Assembly (NCBI RefSeq): GCF_004379255.2
Contig: NC_056036.1
Coordinates: 42,061,576 to 42,125,575, forward strand
DNA length: 64,000 bases
Reading direction: 5' to 3'
Origin: Salvia splendens
Taxonomy: Eukaryota > Streptophyta > Magnoliopsida > Lamiales > Lamiaceae
Under the pieces are notes generated by a model, which made no database searches, was not told the origin of the DNA, and saw only the letters and a list, made by a program, of their open reading frames with translations. Positions within the stretch are counted from its first letter, which is position 1. Each line of letters starts with the position of its first letter. Positions 44,661 to 55,247 of this stretch are shown one piece after another. The position numbers and the translations under genes were made by a program.

Positions 44661-45204
44661 ATCCAAAACATGCATGTGTCATGAATACTGGTGTCTTTGG
44701 AGATTGTTGTATCCGCTGGACAGAAGGCTAAGAAAGAATGCTGGAAGAAAGGTTAGTAATCTCTTGCTGATTTTTCCTATAAAAGCAATCCAAGCCAAGA
44801 TTTATCTTACACTTGGAATTCATCAGCCTGAATTTTCTATCGTAACTAGAAAATTGTGCCTCAGTTCTATTTGTCAGTGTTGCATAGAAAAAGCATGATA
44901 TACTGGCAATTATACTTAAATCTAGCATGACCATGCATCTCATAATGAGAGCACTGAAAAGCCTTGTTTACTTTTTCTTTTAATTTCAGCATTTTGCTAA
45001 ATCTTTCCGATTTGGCAGATTTGAGGTCACCAATCGATCTCAAAGCATTTGTTATGCGTTTTTATGATCTGCGATGCTGACAGATGTTTTCATTTTAGTT
45101 TATGACAAATGCGAGTGATGGATGATTAAGAACATATACATATACATCTCCTAAACTGAGCACAGAGGATTCCGAGGATGTACTCTATTTGTCCTTCTGT
45201 AGTA
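44661..45204. other. Intergenic, no gene recognised
   Basis: AT-rich; short ORFs only. Confidence 0.4.
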
Positions 45205-45383
45205 CTCCCTCCGTCTCCTGTTACTTGCACTTATTTTCTTTCTGGGTGTCCCAAGTTATTTGCACTCTTTCCATTTTTAGTAAAAATTATCACCTACAGC
45301 CGCAATTGTTGACTTTGCTATACACTCATTCCTTAATCTCCGTGCCGAAAAGCAAACGTGCGAGTAGCACGGGACGGAGGGAG
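45205..45383. mobile_element. Stowaway-like MITE, 179 bp
   Basis: CTCCCTCCGTCTCCTGTTAC...GCACGGGACGGAGGGAG, flanked by TA (45203-45204, 45384-45385). Same family as 33653-33831 and 58261-58439. Confidence 0.9.
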
Positions 45384-45754
45384 TAGTATATTCTTTTTGC
45401 ATGTGTAAATTATGAATAAATGTTCATAAATAGTACTCCGTACTCCATATTAGTAGTAGTAAGTACAATTGGGGCAAATTAAAATTATTCAAGGTTCAAG
45501 CACTAAACATGCTAAACAATAACTAGGCAAAGAATAGATAAACTCTTATTCTTTAAACCATTTTAGATAATCCTAAAAAATCAAAGAATTATTGCAATTA
45601 AGATGAACATCCAATATTAAATTTGTCTTCTAACCAGTTTCAATTGATAATTTGTTACCACCAATATCCATCTTAATTTATGCACCCAAAACAATAGTTT
45701 CTTCATTCAATAATCAAGTAGCAACGACAAACACGAGATATAAATGAAGATAGA

Positions 45755-46710
45755 ATTTATGTAGATGAAATGTTGATTATGGGTAGCAATAGCCAACATT
45801 ATCAACGAGACCAAAAATATGTTGAAGAAAAATTTTGACATGAAAGATATGGGTTTAGCTGATGTGATTCTCGGAATCAAGATTAAAAGGAATCATGAGG
45901 GAATTATTTTGACACAATCTCATTACAATGAGAAAGTGCTTAAGAAGTTTCACTCGTTTGATTGTGAGCCTGCTAAGACTGTATTGGATCCCAACGTGCA
46001 TTTGAGTAAGCACACAGGTGAGCCTATAGCTCAAGAAGAATATGCAAGGATCATAGGGAGTTTGATGTTTATCACAAACTGCACCCGACCAGATCTTGCG
46101 TGTACGGTGAATAAGCTGAGCCGATTTATGAGCAACCCAAGCAAGGAACATTGGAAAGCTCTGCTTAGGGTTTTGAGATACTTGGAGTATACTCTTAACT
46201 TTGAGCTGCAGTACACGAACTATCCCTAAGTACTTGAAGGGTACTGTGATGCAAATTGGATCTCTGATTCAAAAGACTCGTTTTCAACGAGTGAGTATGT
46301 GTTCACTGTGGGGGTGGAGCTTTTTCATGGAAATCAACAAAACAAACGCGTATAGCTCGATCCACCATGGAATTTGAGTTTATCGCTTTAGACAAAGCAG
46401 GGGAAGAAGCCGAATGGCTTAGAAACTTTCTAGAAGATATTTCATATTGGAAGAAGCCAGTGCCGACAGTAGTGATACACTGTGATAGCCAAGCAACTAT
46501 AGGGAGAGCACATAGTGGCTTGTACAATGGTAAGTCTCGACACATTCGTCGACGACATAATACCATAAGACAAATGATCACAAGTGGTGTTATCGCAGTT
46601 GACTACGTAAGGTCATTGGATAACTTAGCGGATCCGTTAACGACAAGTTTAAACCGTGACCAAATGCATAAATTGCTAAAAGGAATGAGACTGAAAACCA
46701 CATCTTAAAA
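45755..46710 (+). mobile_element. Degenerate Ty1/copia RT-RNase H fragment
   Basis: Begins near YVDEMLIMGS (RT YVDD region), shifts frame, then reads NFDMKDMGLADVILGIKI, RIIGSLMFITNCTRPDLA and HWKALLRVLRYLEYT. It shifts again and reads RNase H residues [49 protein letters not shown] and [11 protein letters not shown]. Stops at 46229 and several frameshifts make it non-functional. It is of another lineage than the 24.5 kb copia. Confidence 0.85.
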
Positions 46711-46982
46711 GATCATTGTAGTGGTAACCCAACCATACGATTGGAGATCCCATGGGCTTGGTTCAATGGGAAAACAAAGCTATATGATTCTAGTTGTAAC
46801 ACTCGGAAGATTTTTAATCTTCACCTATTCTTTAGAAAGCATTGAGTGTTGTAACCCTCGACTTGACTTATTGTTGGTTTGTTTTATTTTATTTCCGTTG
46901 TAATTTCCATTCCACTTGTTATTTTCCTTCGATTATAATAATTAGAGTACCGCCTGTACACTGCTTGGGAATTTTATCCCAT

Positions 46983-47240
46983 TATTTTCTAACATAAATT
47001 GCTAGAGGGAATGAGTTTAAAATCCACAAACTAAAGAACTGTCATAGTGGCAACCCAACCACGATGACTGGAGATCCCAAGAATTTGGTTCAATGGGAAA
47101 ACTAAGCTATGAGAGTTCGTGTGAAACACTCATCCACATTTATTCCCTAAAGAGCAATAGAGTGTTGAAAAACTTGTCTAGTGGTGAGGTTAAGTCAATG
47201 ATAATGTGAATCTTAAGGATTCAATAAACATATGTTGCCC
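46983..47240 (+). mobile_element. Copia 3'-end scrap
   Basis: AATTGCTAGAGGGAATGAG...AAAATCC and CATAGTGGCAACCCAACCAC...GACTGGAGATCCCA...TTGGTTCAATGGGAAAAC repeat the sequence just downstream of the previous fragment (46676-46780), at about 78-85% by eye. It is therefore a second related 3' terminus. Confidence 0.65.
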
Positions 47241-48533
47241 GGATTTGTTCTTGCAATAATATCCAATAACCCAAACAAGAAATATGACAATAAAAAGATG
47301 GAAAAGAAGAAGAAGATGATAAATGTTATGATTTAGATTCAAGCTCAAGAAATAAAAACCCAATAGCTACTTTCACAAACAAAAACCTAATGGCTCCACC
47401 AACTAGCAACACAAGAACTAGCAAGCATGCCTTAACAAATAATCTAAGCCCGGCAATAGATTAAATGCAACCACAAGGGATTTTGGATAAATCTTCAATG
47501 ATGAAGATGGGTGCTCCAATGGAGTCTTTGTTCTTCAATAATGTTCAAAAGTCTCCCAGACATTGGTATTTATACAAGGGACTAAAAGTGCTAAATAAAA
47601 GAGACAAAAAGAGTCCAAAAACGCAAGTCGCGCAACACGCCCGGTCGGGCGTTTTGGCTCATGCAAAACGCCCGGTCGAGCGAACTTTCTGGAATTCGCG
47701 ACCAAAAACTGACAGAACGCCCGGTCGGGCGTTTTCCCCTTGAAAATCGCCCGGTCGGGCGATTTCTCTGGAATCCTCCAAAAGCACTATCTTCGTCTTC
47801 GAAAGGGCTTCACGTGAGTATCTTGTACGCCCCAATCGGAGTCCGGATGAGAGAGTTATGGCCATTATACGAACGTCGCGCATTGAAGCGGTGATGACTC
47901 CAAAAGACATGTCTTGACGAGCGTCGCTTCCGTTCCGTCCTCCCACGAGGCCTTGAGCACCATTTTCAGCTTCCGGTCGTCCCCTACTCGAGCTCTCTCT
48001 TCGGATGAGCTTATTCCACGGATGAATGTGCTTAAAGCTTCTTGCATCTTCTTTGTCATTGCCCTTGTCATTGGTCGATGAATGTCCTTAGTGGGGTTGA
48101 TCAAACGATGCGAGACTTGTGGATTCGCATCAAATGACTTTTAATGATTCCTAAAGGATCTCGAGGAGATTGAGTTCTCAAATGAGACCGAGTATGGCAA
48201 GATGCTCGACGAGAAATCACCTATATAAGTGTGAAGTGTGGTCGCTTCATATAACACACTTATGAATCCAAAGTGGTGTTCAAGGCCGTAATGGACACAA
48301 AATGTGAGAACGGATGAGGTTGAGGTGTTTAAGTGTTGACATCATTGTCTCGGTGCACGCCGTGGAGGAATAGTTCAAAGCACCGCGCTACTAGGCTCCC
48401 TGTGTATCCGATTGTGTTGACTATGGATGGTTCAAAGCCAACAACTACCTATCCTTATGCTTATATACCTCTTGAGGGTTGAGCTTGTGTCTGCATACAT
48501 ATGCATTTGATAATTTTCACTCATGTGGGGAAT
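47241..48533. other. Retroelement debris with GC-rich palindromic motifs
   Basis: 47638-47761 contains four copies of CGCCCGGTCGGGCG (47638, 47669 with one change, 47718, 47748). Text such as CCAATCGGAGTCCGGATGAGAGAG resembles plant LTR sequence. 48190-48533 looks like the 3' internal part of a copia element (CATGTGGGGAAT polypurine-like tract) leading into the LTR at 48534. No intact ORF. Confidence 0.5.
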
Positions 48534-49643
48534 TGTTGGAATCGTCTTTGGTCAATGGACTTTGACCAATAATAAATGTGACGAGATATTTAATTTTGTA
48601 AAATTAAATGCAATAGCGACGATCTACTTTTGGAGTATATTCATTTTCTCTAAACCGATTCCCGATGAGTAAGAAATTATGAATTAAAATTTGTCACAGT
48701 TGTGAGCTATAAAGGAGCAATGAGATAAAACGAATGGATTAATTAAAAGTGTTAATTATCCCACATTGGTGGAGAGAACCTTATTAAACATGTATTTAAT
48801 AAGATGAATTATTACTTGTAATAATTATTGTGGACTAAGATGAGTCGTGAGCCGTGAGTCACGCTCCGTGTACCATGTCTTGTGACCTGTGCTCAGTGCA
48901 CCATGTCCCGTGACCCGTGCCCCGTCTGCCGGGTGCCATGTGTCAAAAGGTCCACGATGGACCCGACGCATAGCGGGTGCCAAAAGGTCCACGACGGACC
49001 CCGACATATAGCGGGTCCCAAACGGTCCACGATGGACCCCGGCGTATAGCGGGTGATAAAAGGTCCTCGATGGACCCCAACACATCATGTGCCAAAAGGT
49101 CCATGATGAATCCCGTCGGGTAGCGTGTCCAGATGCATCATGTATCTCCAGCTCCCGTAACGGCTTGTAACCCCCGGCGGTTACAGTCAAGCCATCATGG
49201 CACACATAATGGCTGTTGACTCCATCAATGCCCAATGAGTGGACTTGGCCTATAAATAGACAATCACTCCATGCATTGCATACCACTCTACACCAAGCAT
49301 AGCATTGCAAGCTCTCTCCCTCTCTCTGCATAGTCTTCCTTCGAAGCTCTACCCTCGGGATCATCCAGTTCGTCCAAGCTTGTTCTGTTTGCGGTGCTGC
49401 AACGAACAAGACGAAGCCGTTTTATCTTTGGGGACGACACGCCAATCCGAGAGCACTACCGGGGCGTATCTCATCTTGCGGAAAGAGGACTCCTCGACTC
49501 GGCTTACAAATTACATCTACGGTTTATAGTTTTTGATAATTGTATTTTCAATTAAGTTTACTTCTGTTTAATTTCTCCATTCTTCATTGGGTTGTATTAC
49601 GTCCGGTTAGTGTATCTTTGTATCACAGTATTTAAAACCAACA
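48534..49643 (+). repeat. Long LTR (3' LTR of a lost copia, or solo)
   Basis: Starts TGTTGGAATCGTC after a polypurine-like tract and ends AAACCAACA, giving TGTTGG/CCAACA ends, 1110 bp. It has a TATA box (TATAAATA at 49251). No 5' LTR partner is in the window. It contains a 37-38 bp VNTR (48944-49130). Confidence 0.65.
48944..49130. repeat. 37-38 bp tandem repeat inside the LTR, five units
   Basis: Units start at 48944, 48981, 49019, 49057 and 49093 with consensus CAAAAGGTCCACGATGGACC then CCGACGTATAGCGGGTGC. Each unit holds the near-palindrome GGTCCACGATGGACC, able to form a small hairpin. The last unit is eroded. Confidence 0.9.
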
Positions 49644-50820
49644 AAGACCAATGTTTCGCTCATGCATTCATCAGTCTTTTCACCTATATCTATTTATTTT
49701 AGAGGTATTTTATCCCCCATTATTTTCGGATAGTGTTTCTTCTAACAAGCTATTCTTTTTTGAAGAAAACAGTGGCAGTACATTATTGGGATCCGTGAGA
49801 TGTGTTCGGGGTGTGGCCATGCCTGCGAAGAAAGTGAGATGAGGGAGAGCCGCCGCCGACGGATGGACTGGTTGATGGTGGAGAGAGCCCTTGGAAACAA
49901 GGTGAGAGTAATATGATGTAGAAATAATATGTAGGAAGAGGAGGTGACGTAGGGTTTGTATTTGTATATGTATATCGTTACATGTATATGTATTAGTATT
50001 AAGATTCTAGGCCTCGGCATGTGTAATATTTGTAAGGATTGCCAGTGCATATGTATGCGAAATTAGCTGCAATCGTATTATTTTAAAATTTAATATATGG
50101 AGTATATTATATTTATGTGTAAGCACAATATTTTCCCTATTATATTTATAGCTCATTATGGATGATTCATCTTTTAAAAATATCTTGGTCCGTGCATAGC
50201 ATAGGTGTAAGAAGTGAAAAGCCAAAAGCTCGAATGATCACATTCCATTACTCACACATTATATTTCAAATTTTCAATTTGGGATTCCTTTTTTATTTGA
50301 TGAAAAGCAGTTTGATGGAGTATTTTAGTTTAAACGTTTGTGTAAATGAGTTATAATTATTTGACATTTTAAATGATAAATATAATTTTAATTGGTAGAT
50401 AAACTTTTTATCAAAATGACATTATTTTAAATTTTTTCAAAACTCACATTGTATAGAAATATAGATAACAAAACACTAAATAAACGTATTTTACTAATGG
50501 TTGTAATATCTCCATTTTTAATGATTATAAATAATGAATAATATATACATGGATGGAGTGAAATTATAATACTGCGTAATACTCATTAAGGAATATGTAG
50601 TGTCCTTGACTCTCTAATATGTAGTGTACCATGATTAAATGGAATTGAAGTTTATGTTATATAACTGAACGGGTAAGATGTACGATATTAATTATAAAAT
50701 AAGGCTTAATTAAATTATATTTTTAATTTCATATTTTCACTAATGTTGTAGTCTTTACTTTCCTTTGAGAAGTCGTCATATTTAGTCTTTACTAGTTCTA
50801 ATAAAATTCAAATATAGTGA
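49644..50820. other. AT-rich intergenic DNA
   Basis: No gene recognised. A short ORF around 49790-49842 (GSTLLGSVRCVRG) could be a fragment but has no recognisable family. Confidence 0.4.
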
Positions 50821-50826
50821 AATTCA

Positions 50827-50893
50827 AAGCCCATTAAATCCTCAGTTTCAAAAAGGGGAAATTTCAAAGCCCGCTATTGCTGGGCCGAGCCCA
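50827..50893. promoter_or_regulatory. Cluster of site II elements (TGGGCY) upstream of the Rieske gene
   Basis: AGCCCA at 50828, TGGGCC at 50881 and AGCCCA at 50888 (complement TGGGCT). Site II elements are known to activate plant nuclear genes for respiratory-chain subunits, so this fits the gene 230 bp downstream. Confidence 0.55.
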
Positions 50894-51018
50894 TGACTAT
50901 GTGGACCGGACATCGTAGGCCGTGAAATAGTCAAAGCTTGCGGAACGGTGTCGTTCCGTTCGCCAAATCAAATCTGTAATTTTCCCTTTCAATTTGCCTT
51001 TTCCATTTTCCTTTCTTC

Positions 51019-51044
<26 letters not shown>
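51019..51044. repeat. (GA)n in the Rieske 5' leader
   Basis: About 13 GA units, 75 bp upstream of the start codon. Confidence 0.9.
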
Positions 51045-51049
<5 letters not shown>

Positions 51050-51119
51050 TCCTGCGCTAGGGCTCGAGAATAAGTCGTGACAATCCAATCGATAGGTGAA
51101 AATTCTCCATTTATCGAAG

Positions 51120-53387
51120 ATGCTGAGGGTAGCGGGGCGGAGGCTTTCTTCTCTCTCATGGCGGTCGGCTCAGGCTCCTTCCGCCGCATTTACCTCCAGA
51201 AACCCGTTCGTCGGCGGCGATTCATCGTCTGATGAACGCACTTCTTCACCCGTTCGATCAATTTCTGTGTTCGATCAGATCAGAGGTTCCTTGCTTTTTT
51301 TTGAGTCGATTATTTTATTTATTAGTGTTATTGCTGCGAAGATCCGGTCGGTTAAGAAAATGTGGAGTATGATATTTGCGAGTTTGTGCGTGAGTTGTCG
51401 CTATTGACTTAATTGATTCCTGTTTGTTATGGATTGTTTTGTGATTGAACCGTTCATCCAAAAAATAGTGTATTTTGTTTCCATTGAGATGATAAGTTCG
51501 AAAGGAGCGCTTCATGGAGCTGTTGGATTAGTATCCCCTGATGTTTTGTAGATTAATGGTTTATTTGGCGCTGTATTCTATCATTTTGTTAGCTTAGCAT
51601 ATAAATTGGTTATGGAATTAAGGTGCGTTCATTACTGATGATAGATAATTAGACCCAATCAATACATTTCTGATCATAATGCTCATAAGTAGCTTATTTA
51701 ATGCCTGCATTTGCCTGTACAAGTTTTTTTGCTCACAGACCAATGTTTTTGATGCTTTGAAATGTTATCCAACATGCAAACTAACAGCTTGCTTGTCTTG
51801 ATTCTAGTATAAACATACTTTAGCTATGGTTTTTTTGCTTCGTTTGTATACCTTATGTAGAGAAACCTACCAACCGTGATTAGTTATGCAGTATTGAGAT
51901 TCTTCAACTAATAATTATGATAGTGTTGTTTTGGTTCAGGATATATGTGCTCTTCTTTGACCTAAAGTAGCGTTTTTTTAATTCAGTTTATTCTGAGTAT
52001 CATGTGTAATAATGCTCTGTTGCTCTTAGTCGGTGAACTGACTTTGGTGGTTGTTTTATCAAAACACTAGGTGTGTCGTAAAGGTTTTCTGAGGGGGCAA
52101 CTTACCAAATAGATTCTTTGTGATCATATGTGTTCAGGTGTTTAATAGTTGGGTTGTTTCCACATGTCAGTGTTTTTTATTAGAACACTAGGTATGTTGT
52201 AAAAGCTCTAACCAACCAGATTCCTTGTGATTATATGTATACAGCTGTGTTATTGCCTGTTGTTTATTAATGATCTCACGGTATGCTGAAACTTTTATCA
52301 TCGCATTTGCTTCTTAGTAGAATTGCTCTTTGCACACTTGGATTTTTTTTAAGCGAAATGTTTTCTGTTGTTTCCTCTGGACTCTACCTTTCTCTCTCTA
52401 TCTATTATTAAATCTTGCATTGCAGTTGGTTTATCTTGCTATCTCATTTTCTTCATCCCCTTATCGTAAACCATTTAACATTCCATGCTTTGGTTTAGGA
52501 CCTTAGGTGTTTATCTATAATCTACACTTAGTGGTTATACTATTTTCTGAGATCAAACCTCTCAAAATTTCCAAATCTGTAATATATTTATACATCATTA
52601 ATCTTGCAAAATTTCCAAGAGATACGCTGCTGCCAGCCCCCCACTCTTGTTCCTGTGACAGTTGCTTTCAGCTGTGCCACATGTATAAATTAGATAGCCA
52701 CGGAAATTGAAATAATGTTTCCTAACCTCTGTGCGTCTCGTAGGGTTCTCTTCTGGTGCCCTTGCAGCAGGGCAAGACTCGGGCCTGGTTCCTGAAGTCC
52801 CTGCTACCGTGGCGGCCATCAAGAATCCCAGCTCAAAGATTGTCTACGATGAGCACAACCACGAGCGATACCCGCCAGGTGATCCTAGCAAACGTGCGTT
52901 CGCATACTTTGTTTTGACTGGAGGCAGGTTTGTATACGCATCACTAGCCCGTCTCCTTGTGCTCAAATTCGTTCTGAGCATGTCTGCCAGTAAAGATGTC
53001 CTTGCTCTCGCTTCCCTCGAGGTGGATCTGTCTAGCATCGAACCTGGGACAACCGTCACAGTGAAGTGGCGCGGGAAGCCCGTCTTCATCAGGCGCCGAA
53101 CTGAAGAAGACATCAAGCTGGCAAACAGTGTCGACGTTGCCTCCCTCCGTGACCCACAGGAGGATGCTGTGAGGGTCAAGAATCCCGAATGGCTCGTGGT
53201 TATTGGGGTTTGCACCCATCTGGGGTGCATCCCCTTGCCGAATGCTGGTGATTACGGGGGTTGGTTTTGCCCGTGCCACGGATCCCATTACGACATCTCT
53301 GGTCGGATTCGCAAAGGGCCTGCGCCGTTCAACCTCGAGGTTCCCACTTACACCTTTTTAGATGAGAACAAGTTGATGGTTGGGTGA
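51120..53387 (+). CDS. RISP: Mitochondrial cytochrome bc1 Rieske iron-sulfur subunit
   Basis: Subunit of complex III that moves electrons from ubiquinol to cytochrome c1 through a 2Fe-2S cluster, in the inner membrane facing the intermembrane space. Exons 51120-51285 and 52744-53387 with a 1458-bp GT/AG intron give 269 aa, usual for plants (about 265-275). Arg/Ser-rich presequence [17 protein letters not shown]. Single membrane anchor [17 protein letters not shown] followed by the flexible hinge [18 protein letters not shown]. Cluster-binding boxes CTHLGC and CPCHGSHYD (two Cys and two His plus the disulfide Cys pair), then the Pro loop [10 protein letters not shown]. No lesion seen. The start is the first Met of a good presequence. 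Coding quality contrasts with the decayed surroundings, so it is likely active. Confidence 0.97.
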
Positions 53388-54929
53388 GAGAGAAGTTGCT
53401 CTTGAGCTTGATATGGTAAATCCATTATGGTGACGAATAATTTTATACTGATTTGTACTAGTTTTGGTATTTCGGGGATTGTTTAAATATTCATTTGACT
53501 TGATTTTGATAGGCCTCTGCAGTCTTGAAAGTGCACTGCTGTTTTGAATAATGCTGCCTACTTATCTTTCTATTCCCCTTGAAAAGATTTTGTATTGAGA
53601 TGCATATTTGTTTCGAGTAAACATTTTGATATTGGGAGTTTTTATTATGCTGATTTCCAACTTTTATTAATTGCTTTGAGTTAGGATATTAGAAGATCAT
53701 ATTTTGTTTTTTTGGTATTATATTATTTGATCATTGCTTCCATAAATTCGATTTGGTATAACTCTATCCTTGATTGTAGAAATAAAATTATGCAAATATT
53801 AGTTTCACTATAGATGACATAAATTTTAATGTGTAATCAATGAAGTTGGAAGTGCAGTGTCTGAAATGATCAACCGGAGAAGAAATTTCCTAGTCTAGGT
53901 ATACCACATGGTAATATGACGTGGCACTCCCCACCATATTATATTGCCAAATGGAAATACACAAGGCATCTACTTCCAGCTAGAAGCATAAATAATTTGG
54001 AAAAAAAAATGCATTTTCATTTATTAAGGAAACTATCCCTAATGATATACATTTTCTTTTTATGTGTATACTAAAAAAATGAATGATATTATCGTATCGT
54101 ATTGCACAAACAATTTATTAGTTTAGACTGCTTTTCTTTTATACTGATATACATACATAAATTCAATTTTTTTATTTGATGTATGCATAATTTAAAATTT
54201 GTAAGCATTGCACACAGTAGATTTACTATTTTAAATAATGATAATGTGTTATGTTAAAATATTAATTAAGATAGCTATATATATAATGATAATGTGTTAT
54301 GTTAAAATATTAATTAAGATTGCTAATAATATAAGATGATATGATGGATTTTATACAATAGACAAAATATTTAGTACTAAAATTCAATATGAATTTTAAG
54401 AAAATAAAATACTACTAGTACTATTTATTACGGTATTCAAATTAAGGATTACAATCTTATTTCATGCAATTAAAATGTGATTATATTGTTTAACATCAAC
54501 TATAAAATTAAGAAGATAAAACTTTAGTAGACATAATTATGTAGTCTATTATAATTACTTAACAATAAAAAAATTTACTATAAAATAACGAAGAGAATTT
54601 AGTTTTTGTGGTGGAATTAGATCTATGGTAGAAAGCTATGGAGTAGAATAAAAGTTCATGAAAATTAAAATTATAAAAAGATAATTCGAAAGTGGTTGAG
54701 CTCATCCCAACCAAAAGTTAAAGAGTCGATATTCAATTTTGTGCCATTATTTAAGAGCAAATATACAAGGAAGTTTGGTATAAAAAATAAAATAAAATCA
54801 AATATTTATCCAAAAAAATACGGTATCCTATTTTGGAATTGGATTGGGCTATGATTTTTAGTAACCCAATATTTTTCTCCACAGATCGGCCCGGCCCGGC
54901 TTGAGATGTAAAGTGAAATTATAAAGTTA
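53388..54929. other. Intergenic between Rieske and the right arm
   Basis: AT-rich, with no gene. It has a tandem repeat at 54236-54336 (two copies of ATAATGATAATGTGTTATGTTAAAATATTAATTAAGAT). Confidence 0.6.
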
Positions 54930-55247
54930 GTTAACACACACACACACACACACACACACTCTCTCTCTCTCTCTCTCTCTCTTAACTAGCAAATGCAGCT
55001 ATCAATCGCCATTGAAGCACAGCAAGCAACAATCCGAATCAGATTACAAAAATGGACAGTATTTGCATTAAAAACTCGGAGTATTTTTTTCCTCCTTGGT
55101 GCTGTCTTAAATGGCAAGAAAAGCAAAGATACCGAAGAAGGTAATTCTTCACTTACATTCTAGCACTTCTCAACTGCATAAATGCCTGCTCCCTTGATAA
55201 CACTATATTAATCTCTTTTTCACCTGAAGATGTGAGCTGATCCAGAT

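Noticed and set aside
48825..49409. 194-aa minus-strand ORF
   Set aside because: Runs through the LTR VNTR; its apparent repeats (HRGPFGTRYMSG-like) come from the tandem repeat.
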